A DNA stretch of 13,078 nt. It comes from an uncultured Acidimicrobiaceae bacterium (GTDB lineage: Bacteria; Actinomycetota; Acidimicrobiia; Acidimicrobiales; Ilumatobacteraceae). The notes under the pieces are model-generated. The model saw nothing but the letters and a program-made list of their open reading frames with translations. It was not told where the DNA came from and ran no database searches. The DNA is taken from the NCBI GenBank assembly GCA_903919215.1, contig CAIXHI010000447.1:1-13078 (forward strand), written 5' to 3'. Shown in pieces: positions 7,553-13,078 of this stretch (position 1 is the stretch's first letter; every line of letters starts with the position of its first letter). The translations under genes were made by a program, and so were the position numbers.

Positions 7553-8932
7553 TTGTCCGATACCTCTACCACCTCCACGTCAACCGAGCCCACCTGGGGC
7601 ACGTTCGATGAAGAGGGCAACTACACCCCCCGCCAGATCGTCTCCGACGACCTCGGCATGTCCTTCGCAGATGCCATCGCCGGCACCATGGTGTCCGTCG
7701 AAGACGGTCAGCTCGTCAACGGCACGGTGGTGAAGGTCGACAAGGACGAAGTACTGCTCGACATCGGCTACAAGAGCGAGGGCGTCATCCCCGCCCGCGA
7801 GCTCAGCATCCGTAACGACGTCGACCCGAACGACATCGTGTCCGTCGGCGACAAGATCGAAGCCCTCGTCCTCACCAAGGAGGACAAGGAAGGCCGTCTG
7901 GTGCTCTCCAAGAAGCGCGCTCAGTACGAGCGTGCCTGGGGCACCATCGAGAAGATCAAGGAAGCCGACGGCACCGTCGAGGGTCTGGTCATCGAGGTCG
8001 TCAAGGGCGGCCTGATCGTCGACATCGGCCTGCGTGGCTTCCTGCCCGCTTCGCTCGTTGAGCTGCGCCGTGTTCGCGATCTCGTCCCGTACGTCGGCAA
8101 GATGGTGCAGGCCAAGATCATCGAGCTCGACAAGAACCGCAACAACGTTGTGCTCAGCCGCCGCGCCTTCCTCGAAGAGACGCAGAAGGAGAGCCGCGAC
8201 AGCTTCCTCACGAACCTCAAGCCTGGCGAAATCCGCGAGGGTGTCGTCAGCAGTGTCGTGTCCTTCGGTGCGTTCGTCGACCTCGGCGGTATGGACGGCC
8301 TCATCCACGTCAGCGAGCTGTCGTGGAAGCATGTCGATCACCCGGGTGCCGTCGTGGCCGTGGGCGACAAGGTCACCGTCCAGGTGCTCGATGTCGACTT
8401 CGAGCGTGAGCGCATCAGCCTGTCGTTGAAGGCCACCCAGCAGGATCCGTGGCAGGAGTTCGCTTCCACCCACGAGGTCGGCCAGTTGGTCTACGGCCGT
8501 GTCACCAAGCTCGTTCCGTTCGGCGGCTTCGTGCAGGTCGGCGACGGTATCGAGGGTCTGGTGCACATCTCCGAGATGTCCACCCATCACGTGGATGCCC
8601 CCGAGCAGGTCGTCACCCCCGGCGAAGAGCTGTGGGTCAAGATCATCGATCTCGATCTCGCCCGTCGCCGCATCAGCCTGTCGATCAAGCAGGCCGCCGA
8701 AGGTGGCGAGCTGGCCGAGGAATACCGCCAGCACTTCGAAATCGACGAGCACGGCAACTGGGCCGCGGGCGGCGACGATGCCGAGCGCGAAGCAGCCTGG
8801 GCCGAGTACTACGAAGCGAACCCGGACGAGGCTCCGGGCGCCGAGGGTGCCCCGCCGGCACCGGCTTCGGTTGTGGCTGCGGCTGAGGAATCAGCTGCGG
8901 AATCAGCTGCGGAATCGGCTCCCGAAGCCTGA
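7553..8932 (+). CDS. rpsA: 30S ribosomal protein S1
   Basis: S1 binds mRNA on the 30S subunit. From TTG 7553 the protein has 459 residues and four S1 domains, the usual number in actinobacteria (six in E. coli). They lie at about 52-122 (GQLVNGTVVKVDKDEVLLDIG), 139-205 (EGLVIEVVKGGLIVDIG), 225-294 (GVVSSVVSFGAFVDLGGMDG) and 309-380 (YGRVTKLVPFGGFVQVGDG). Domains 3 and 4 have the canonical FGxFV and GLxHxSE motifs. An acidic, Ala-rich tail (381-459) ends in repeated ESAA units. TTG is chosen because the product LSDTSTTSTSTEPTWGTF begins where family members begin. The frame is open upstream to 7445, but that part spans the candidate promoter. There is no clear Shine-Dalgarno site before TTG, so the start is less certain than the gene. 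Confidence 0.95.
   Translation: MSDTSTTSTSTEPTWGTFDEEGNYTPRQIVSDDLGMSFADAIAGTMVSVEDGQLVNGTVVKVDKDEVLLDIGYKSEGVIPARELSIRNDVDPNDIVSVGDKIEALVLTKEDKEGRLVLSKKRAQYERAWGTIEKIKEADGTVEGLVIEVVKGGLIVDIGLRGFLPASLVELRRVRDLVPYVGKMVQAKIIELDKNRNNVVLSRRAFLEETQKESRDSFLTNLKPGEIREGVVSSVVSFGAFVDLGGMDGLIHVSELSWKHVDHPGAVVAVGDKVTVQVLDVDFERERISLSLKATQQDPWQEFASTHEVGQLVYGRVTKLVPFGGFVQVGDGIEGLVHISEMSTHHVDAPEQVVTPGEELWVKIIDLDLARRRISLSIKQAAEGGELAEEYRQHFEIDEHGNWAAGGDDAEREAAWAEYYEANPDEAPGAEGAPPAPASVVAAAEESAAESAAESAPEA
8888..8923 (+). repeat. 12-base tandem repeat in the rpsA tail
   Basis: GAATCAGCTGCG occurs twice in a row (8888-8899 and 8900-8911), then a degenerate third copy GAATCGGCTCCC (8912-8923). It is in frame and encodes ESAA, ESAA, ESAP at the C-terminal end of S1. 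Confidence 0.85.
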
Positions 8933-8953
8933 TCTGCGTCCTGTAGGAACTGC

Positions 8954-8987
8954 AACGAGGGGTACGGCTGCGGCCGTGCCCCTCGTT
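8954..8987. terminator. Hairpin terminator between convergent rpsA and luxR-type genes
   Basis: AACGAGGGG (8954-8962) pairs exactly with CCCCTCGTT (8979-8987). Inside are one T-G wobble, ACGG with CCGT, and a C-G closing pair, giving about 15 base pairs capped by TGCG, a cUNCGg-type tetraloop. It is almost all of the 66-base gap between two convergent genes, so it can serve both strands. No T-tract follows on either strand, as is common for actinobacterial terminators. Confidence 0.8.
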
Positions 8988-8998
8988 CGCGTTCAGGC

Positions 8999-9625
8999 TC
9001 AGGTGAGCTTGACGATGCCCATCTTCACTGCCATCAGCACGGCCTGTGTGCGGTCGCGGGCGTCGAGCTTCTCGTAGATCGAGGCCAGGTGATTCTTCAC
9101 CGTCTTCTGGCTGATGAACATGGTGGCTGCGATCTCGCCGGTGCCCAGACCGTCGGCGACGAGCTGCAGCACCTCCTCCTCGCGTGCGGTGATGATGCTG
9201 TCGGGCTCTTTGCGCGCCTCTTGCAGCATGGCCACGGCGAGTTGCGGCGACATCGGGCGATCTCCGTTGGCGGCGAGGTGGATGGCCTCGACGACCTCGC
9301 TGATCGAGGAGTCCTTCGTGAGGTAACCCACGGCCCCCGCCTTGAGTGCGCGGTCGATGACATCGCGGTCGATGTGCATCGTGAGCATCACGATTCGCTT
9401 GGACGCGTCAGCCGCGATCAGCTGCCGGGTGGCATCGACACCGTCCATCTTGGGCATCGTCACGTCCATCAACACGACATCCGGTGAAGTCGCAAGGGCG
9501 ACCTTCACGCCTTCGATGCCGTCAGCTGCCTCACCGATCACGATGATGCCTTCGGCCTCCAGTGCTCGACGAAGCCCTTGGCGAAGCATGGTGTGGTCAT
9601 CGACCAACACGACCTTGAGTGACAT
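8999..9625 (-). CDS. NarL/LuxR-family response regulator
   Basis: This 208-residue regulator has a receiver domain (about 1-120) and a LuxR-type helix-turn-helix (about 145-206). Receiver residues are all present: D9/D10 in LVDDH, phosphoacceptor D54 in LMDVTMP, T82 in MLTMH and K104 in YLTKDSS. The DNA-binding part reads ITAREEEVLQLVADGLGTGEIA, then SQKTVKNHLASIYEKL as the recognition region. It is the partner of the kinase upstream on the same strand: the kinase TGA and this ATG share one base (TGATG), and GGAGGGG (9642-9636) lies inside the kinase gene 10 bases before the ATG. It should bind DNA as a phosphorylated dimer. Target genes cannot be named; the kinase operon itself or coaE next door are possibilities. 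Confidence 0.95.
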   Translation of the reverse strand: MSLKVVLVDDHTMLRQGLRRALEAEGIIVIGEAADGIEGVKVALATSPDVVLMDVTMPKMDGVDATRQLIAADASKRIVMLTMHIDRDVIDRALKAGAVGYLTKDSSISEVVEAIHLAANGDRPMSPQLAVAMLQEARKEPDSIITAREEEVLQLVADGLGTGEIAATMFISQKTVKNHLASIYEKLDARDRTQAVLMAVKMGIVKLT

Positions 9626-11412
9626 CAGAGCTGGACCCCTCCGAGCGGGAGCTCAATGGACACTTCTGTCCCCCCCGAGGGCACCGATCGTACCGTCAGG
9701 GTGGCCTCGAGGCGGTGAGCTCGCTCGCGCATTCCGGTCATTCCGTAGCTGTCGGGGCGAGCCTTCGTGGCGTGCAACCCGACGCCATCGTCGACCACCC
9801 TGATCAAGAGGTGCTCGTCGGTGCAGTGACCCGACACCGTGAGGTGCGTCGCTCGCGAGTGCCGCTCGGCGTTGAGAATCGCTTCCTTCACGATCTGCCA
9901 CAGCTCGCGCTCGACCATCAGCGGGACTCGTTCATCGAGGTGGAGTTCGCAGGCCGTTTCGATCCCGCTGCGCTGTTGCACATACTGCAGGAACTGGGTG
10001 GCCGTGGCGGTGAGGTCGCGGCTGTCCGTCACCTCGGTTCGTAGGTCGAGCAGTGTGTTGCGCACGTCTTTCACCACCAGTGACACCTGCTGGCGGAGTT
10101 CGCTGAGTACCGGTTGCACCTCGCCACCGTCAGCTGCCACATGGATCGCGCGATCGACCTCGAAGCCGATCAGCGCGAGCGAGGAGCCCACGTGGTCGTG
10201 CAGCTCTCGGGCGATACGCGAGCGTTCCTCGTCGGCGGCCAACGTGCGGATGCGCAGGAACAGGCGGGCATTGTCAATGGCGATGCCGAACGGTTCGGTG
10301 AGGCCGTGCACGATTTCGGCCTGTTGCTGGCCGAAGTCGTCCATCCCGTGGCTCTCGAGCGCGATGAACCCGATCAGCGCGCCGCGTGCTCGTAGCGAGG
10401 CGTACAGACCGCTGCGGCCCCCGGTGCTGATGCTGTCCGCCTCGGTGAGGTCGTCGAGGCGCACGGTCTTCGCGGACTCGGCGGCGAGGCGCAGCCCGCG
10501 TGGTAGCCCGGTGAGGGCGTAGGGCTCGACTGATTCCACACCGTGGGTGCGTACTGGGAGCGCTAGATCGGTGTCGTCGTCGAGGAGATACACCGCCACC
10601 GCATCATGTCGAACCATCGTGCGTAGACGCCCCACAGTGGAATCGAGTACGTCCTCCAGGTCGAGTGAGGCGGGGAGACTCTGTGCGACACGCTGCAGGG
10701 CGAAGAGCAGTGAGTTGGCCTCTGCCAGTTTGCTGACCCTGTCGAGGGCTACCTGCTGCTGGCGGGCGGCGTCGTGACTGGCGCGATGGGCGAGCCCACT
10801 GGTGAAGGCCACCAGCCCCAGAAGGCCGGCCCACAACGCGCCTTCCTGAACGGCGGTGCGGGCGCCAGCAGAAGGCACGAACTGGGCAGTGACGACCGCC
10901 ACCGATGCGGCGGCGAGCTGAGCGCTCATGATGCCGCCAGCAGCGAAACCGGCGACCATTCCCGTGGGGATGAAGAACAGCACGAATGGCGAGCCCCATT
11001 GGCCCGTGAGCATGACGGCTGCGGTGTTCAGCAGCTGCTCGACAACGATGCGCACGCGACTGGAGCGATTGGACGAATAGGGAAGGGGATGCCAGCAGAC
11101 GTATGACGTGTAGAACGCCAGCACGACGGCGGTGGCGACAAAGCGTCCCTGGTGCCAGTCGAAGCCGTCCTCGGCGCGGACGACCGCGCCAGCCACTGCC
11201 GCCAGGCGGAATGGCCAGATGACGGCGGACCCGAGCATTGGCGAGGCGTTGAGGATCGGGGGTTTGGATGGGGCAGCGTCGGTGTCGCGGCGTTCGGTGG
11301 CGCCTTGGAGTGCACGGTCGCGTCGTCGGCGCTCGACCAACGGCCAGCTGACAGGTGGCGAGTCGTTGATGCCGGCGGCTGATCGCCGGTGCTCGTCGGT
11401 GTCGTCGGCCAC
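9625..11412 (-). CDS. Membrane sensor histidine kinase with GAF domain (HisKA_3 type)
   Basis: The 595-residue kinase begins with a charged cytoplasmic segment (1-55), then about five or six hydrophobic segments between 60 and 207, a short helical linker (210-245), a GAF-like domain (about 250-385), a HisKA_3 dimerisation domain and a HATPase_c domain. The phosphoacceptor is H405 in SRIARELHDHVGSSLALIGF. ATP-binding motifs are N514 in EAILNAERHS, VVDDGVGL (539-546) and SYGMTGMRERA (555-565). This is the NarX/DesK/DevS-like class that pairs with LuxR-type regulators. The GAF region has no obvious haem or iron-sulphur ligand pattern that I can assign, so the signal is unknown. GTG 11412 is preceded on its strand by TAACAT and six bases, suggesting a leaderless start. 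The promoter region is shared with divergent coaE. Confidence 0.93.
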   Translation of the reverse strand: MADDTDEHRRSAAGINDSPPVSWPLVERRRRDRALQGATERRDTDAAPSKPPILNASPMLGSAVIWPFRLAAVAGAVVRAEDGFDWHQGRFVATAVVLAFYTSYVCWHPLPYSSNRSSRVRIVVEQLLNTAAVMLTGQWGSPFVLFFIPTGMVAGFAAGGIMSAQLAAASVAVVTAQFVPSAGARTAVQEGALWAGLLGLVAFTSGLAHRASHDAARQQQVALDRVSKLAEANSLLFALQRVAQSLPASLDLEDVLDSTVGRLRTMVRHDAVAVYLLDDDTDLALPVRTHGVESVEPYALTGLPRGLRLAAESAKTVRLDDLTEADSISTGGRSGLYASLRARGALIGFIALESHGMDDFGQQQAEIVHGLTEPFGIAIDNARLFLRIRTLAADEERSRIARELHDHVGSSLALIGFEVDRAIHVAADGGEVQPVLSELRQQVSLVVKDVRNTLLDLRTEVTDSRDLTATATQFLQYVQQRSGIETACELHLDERVPLMVERELWQIVKEAILNAERHSRATHLTVSGHCTDEHLLIRVVDDGVGLHATKARPDSYGMTGMRERAHRLEATLTVRSVPSGGTEVSIELPLGGVQL

Positions 11413-11418
11413 TGGGCG

Positions 11419-11424
11419 ATGTTA
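11419..11424 (-). promoter_or_regulatory. Candidate -10 box of the histidine kinase operon
   Basis: On the minus strand TAACAT matches TANNNT and ends six bases before GTG 11412, consistent with transcription starting at or beside the start codon. No Shine-Dalgarno sequence and no clear -35 box were seen. Confidence 0.45.
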
Positions 11425-11450
11425 CTGGCGAGCGTCGGTCATGACGGCGC

Positions 11451-11456
11451 TACCGT
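11451..11456 (+). promoter_or_regulatory. Candidate -10 box of coaE
   Basis: TACCGT matches TANNNT and ends seven bases before ATG 11464, again the leaderless spacing. The kinase -10 on the other strand is only 26 bases away, so the two divergent promoters overlap and could compete or share an operator. Confidence 0.45.
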
Positions 11457-11463
11457 GCGTTCC

Positions 11464-12099
11464 ATGATCCTGGTGGGGCTGACGGGCGGTATTGGTTCGG
11501 GTAAATCAACGGTGAGCGCCGCGCTGACGGCGAGAGGAGCGATCGTCATCGATGCCGACGTGATCACTCGTGAGTTGCAGGAACCGGGACAACCGCTGTT
11601 GCAGACGCTGGCCGATCGTTTCGGTGCCGGCATCCTCACTGCTGATGGTGTCCTCGACCGGCCTGCATTGGCCGCCATCGCATTCGGTGACCCGGTCGCG
11701 TTGAAAGATCTCAACGCGATTGTTCATCCCGTCGTGGGCGCTGAAATTGGCCGCCGCATCACCGAGGCGTCCCACACACAGCAGGTCGTGGTGATGGACA
11801 TCCCGTTGTTGACGGAAAACCCGCGTGCAGGTCTGCAGGCGATCATCGTCGTCGACGTACCGGAGGAGACGCAGGTCGCGCGCCTCGTGCAGTTCCGCCA
11901 CTTCGCCGAGGCCGACGCCCGGGCGCGCATCGCGCAGCAGGCCACGCGGGAGGCACGGCTGGCGACTGCCACGTTTGTGATCGACAACAGCGACGACCTC
12001 GCGTCGCTCGCCCCGCAGATCGACGCACTCTGGCAGATGGTCGCGTCGCTGCCGCAGCTGCCGCCTGGCGAGACCGGACTGCGCGCCGACGGTGTCTGA
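11464..12099 (+). CDS. coaE: Dephospho-CoA kinase
   Basis: CoaE phosphorylates the 3'-hydroxyl of dephospho-CoA in the last step of coenzyme A synthesis. The 211-residue protein opens with the P-loop GLTGGIGSGKST (5-16). Then come VIDADVITRELQEPGQP (DAD at 30-32), FGAGILTADGVLDRPALA (53-70), LNAIVHPVV (83-91) and MDIPLLTEN (111-119), all family landmarks in the usual order. Length matches a single-domain CoaE; the extra C-terminal domain of mycobacterial CoaE is absent. The frame is open to 11389, but ATG 11464 puts the P-loop at the normal distance from the N-terminus and follows a TANNNT box by seven bases. The gene lies directly before uvrB, as in mycobacteria, with only a 41-base gap to GTG 12141. 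Confidence 0.95.
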   Translation: MILVGLTGGIGSGKSTVSAALTARGAIVIDADVITRELQEPGQPLLQTLADRFGAGILTADGVLDRPALAAIAFGDPVALKDLNAIVHPVVGAEIGRRITEASHTQQVVVMDIPLLTENPRAGLQAIIVVDVPEETQVARLVQFRHFAEADARARIAQQATREARLATATFVIDNSDDLASLAPQIDALWQMVASLPQLPPGETGLRADGV

Positions 12100-12103
12100 G
12101 CAC

Positions 12104-12133
12104 GAGACACGAACATTCGTTCGGGGCTAGCAT
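12104..12133 (+). promoter_or_regulatory. Candidate uvrB promoter
   Basis: GAGACA (12104-12109, four of six bases of TTGACA) is separated by 18 bases from TAGCAT (12128-12133). TAGCAT ends seven bases before GTG 12141, so the mRNA could be leaderless. The LexA-type palindrome fills the spacer. Confidence 0.5.
12110..12123. promoter_or_regulatory. LexA / SOS box upstream of uvrB
   Basis: CGAACATTCGTTCG is a perfect inverted repeat CGAAC-N4-GTTCG. This matches the Gram-positive and mycobacterial LexA operator (CGAAC-N4-GTTCG; the longer form CGAACRNRYGTTCG has one mismatch here, in the spacer). It lies between the candidate -35 (GAGACA, 12104-12109) and -10 (TAGCAT, 12128-12133) of uvrB, where bound LexA would block RNA polymerase. 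uvrB is a classic SOS gene. The box was read by eye. Confidence 0.75.
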
Positions 12134-12140
12134 GGTCGCC

Positions 12141-13078
12141 GTGTCCGCGCCTCAGCAGCCCCGGTTCCAGGTGGTGTCCTCGTTCCAGCCTGCCGGCGAC
12201 CAACCGACCGCGATCGCACAACTCGCAGCGGGTATCGACCGTGGCGATCGTATGCAGACTCTGCTCGGCATCACGGGGTCAGGTAAGAGCGCCACGATCG
12301 CCTGGACGATCGAGGCTGTCCAGCGGCCCACGCTGATCCTGGCTCCCAACAAGTCGTTGGCGGCACAGCTCACACAGGAGATGCGCGAGTTCTTCCCGAA
12401 CAACCGGGTGGAGTACTTCGTCAGCTATTACGACTACTACCAGCCCGAGGCATACATCGCGTCCAGCGACACCTACATCGAGAAAGACTCATCGGTCAAC
12501 GACGAGATTGACCGTTTGCGTCACTCGGCCACTGCTGCGTTGCTCACGCGGCGCGACACCATCGTGGTTGCGTCCGTCAGCTGCATCTACGGCATGGGCG
12601 ATCCTGCGGAGTACAAGGGTCAGCTGCTGGAACTGCACGTGGGTGTCGACTACGACATGCGCAGCATCCTGCGTCGCCTGGTGGATCTGCAGTTCGACCG
12701 TAACGACATCGCGCTCGGCCGCGGCAAGTTCCGTGTGCGCGGCGACACCATCGAGGTGCACCCCAGCTACGACGAGACCGTGCTGCGCATCGAAATGTTC
12801 GGCGACACGGTCGATCGCATCACCATCGTCGACCCCCTCACCGGCGAGACCCTCGCGGAGATGAACCAGATCATGGTGTTCCCGGCTACGCATTACGTGG
12901 CTGGCGATGAGCGGATGCGCAAGGCAGTGATCGGGATCGAGGCCGAGCTGCAGGAACGTCTGGCGTGGTTCGAGGCCAACGGCAAGCTGTTGGAGGCGCA
13001 GCGGCTGCGCATGCGCACGCAGTACGACCTGGAGATGATCCAGGAAGTCGGCTACTGCAACGGCATCGAGAACTACTC
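12141..13078 (+). CDS. uvrB: Excinuclease ABC subunit B, N-terminal part
   Basis: UvrB is the DNA-damage-verifying helicase-like subunit of UvrABC nucleotide excision repair. About 312 residues are visible before the right edge cuts the gene. The start FQVVSSFQPAGDQPTAIAQL is the conserved UvrB N-terminus. Walker A is GITGSGKSA (43-51), with Ser-Ala as in mycobacterial UvrB instead of the E. coli Lys-Thr-Phe run. APNKSLAAQL (68-77) and the beta-hairpin region EYFVSYYDYYQPEAY through EKDSSVNDEIDRLRHSAT (91-131) are intact, followed by VVASVSCIYG and the domain 2 end VDPLTGE. Helicase motifs V and VI and the C-terminal UvrC-binding part lie outside. The start is GTG 12141 or the in-frame ATG 12132; I prefer GTG because ATG 12132 falls inside the candidate -10 box. 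An SOS-type operator lies upstream. Confidence 0.97.
   Translation, partial: MSAPQQPRFQVVSSFQPAGDQPTAIAQLAAGIDRGDRMQTLLGITGSGKSATIAWTIEAVQRPTLILAPNKSLAAQLTQEMREFFPNNRVEYFVSYYDYYQPEAYIASSDTYIEKDSSVNDEIDRLRHSATAALLTRRDTIVVASVSCIYGMGDPAEYKGQLLELHVGVDYDMRSILRRLVDLQFDRNDIALGRGKFRVRGDTIEVHPSYDETVLRIEMFGDTVDRITIVDPLTGETLAEMNQIMVFPATHYVAGDERMRKAVIGIEAELQERLAWFEANGKLLEAQRLRMRTQYDLEMIQEVGYCNGIENY

Noticed and set aside
7580..8752. Long open frame of 390 codons antisense to rpsA.
   Set aside because: It mirrors rpsA codon by codon, has a low-complexity Asp/Leu/Val-rich product typical of the antisense of GC-rich genes, and matches no family I know.
12270..12296. UvrB Walker A ending Ser-Ala instead of the E. 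coli Thr-Phe as a possible defect.
   Set aside because: Mycobacterial UvrB has the same GKSAT ending, so it is a lineage feature and the P-loop Lys and Ser are intact.

Overview
The window is GC-rich, densely packed bacterial chromosome. Gene content and order point to an actinobacterium: an ANTAR response regulator of the PdtaR type, polA, rpsA, coaE and uvrB lie in the same order as the Mycobacterium tuberculosis block Rv1626 to Rv1633 (recalled from knowledge, not searched). Four-domain S1, a PolA with a decayed proofreading domain and a Tyr in the O-helix, and TANNNT boxes placed 6-7 bases before start codons also fit. A non-mycobacterial deep actinobacterial lineage such as Acidimicrobiia is my guess; the sequence alone does not prove it.

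Layout. 1-1301: the tail of a DUF35 OB-fold protein followed by a metal-dependent amidohydrolase of the Amidohydro_2 family, probably one operon of acyl-CoA or steroid-type catabolism. 1302-3044 (minus): malQ, a GH77 4-alpha-glucanotransferase whose stop codon abuts that of the amidohydrolase. 3092-3298: a small helical 68-residue protein, divergent from malQ. 3346-6587: pdtaR-like regulator and polA, overlapping by GTGA. 6707-7441: a class I SAM methyltransferase. 7553-8932: rpsA, closed by a strong two-way hairpin terminator. 8999-11412 (minus): a NarL/DesR-type two-component system (membrane GAF histidine kinase plus LuxR-type regulator), overlapping by one base. 11464-12099: coaE, divergent from the kinase. 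12141 to the right edge: uvrB, preceded by a LexA/SOS-type operator.

The core genes serve DNA repair and replication (polA, uvrB), translation (rpsA), CoA synthesis (coaE) and signalling. polA and uvrB both act in nucleotide excision repair: UvrB helps open the lesion site and Pol I fills the gap. The two-component pair between rpsA and coaE is an insertion relative to the mycobacterial order.

No stretch over 300 bases lacks a gene. Intergenic gaps are 22 to 119 bases. I saw no tRNA, rRNA, CRISPR array, insertion sequence, phage gene or attachment site. Nothing here looks like an undescribed defence or mobile system; the useful signals are regulatory (SOS box, probable leaderless starts, terminator, overlaps) and residue-level (polA).
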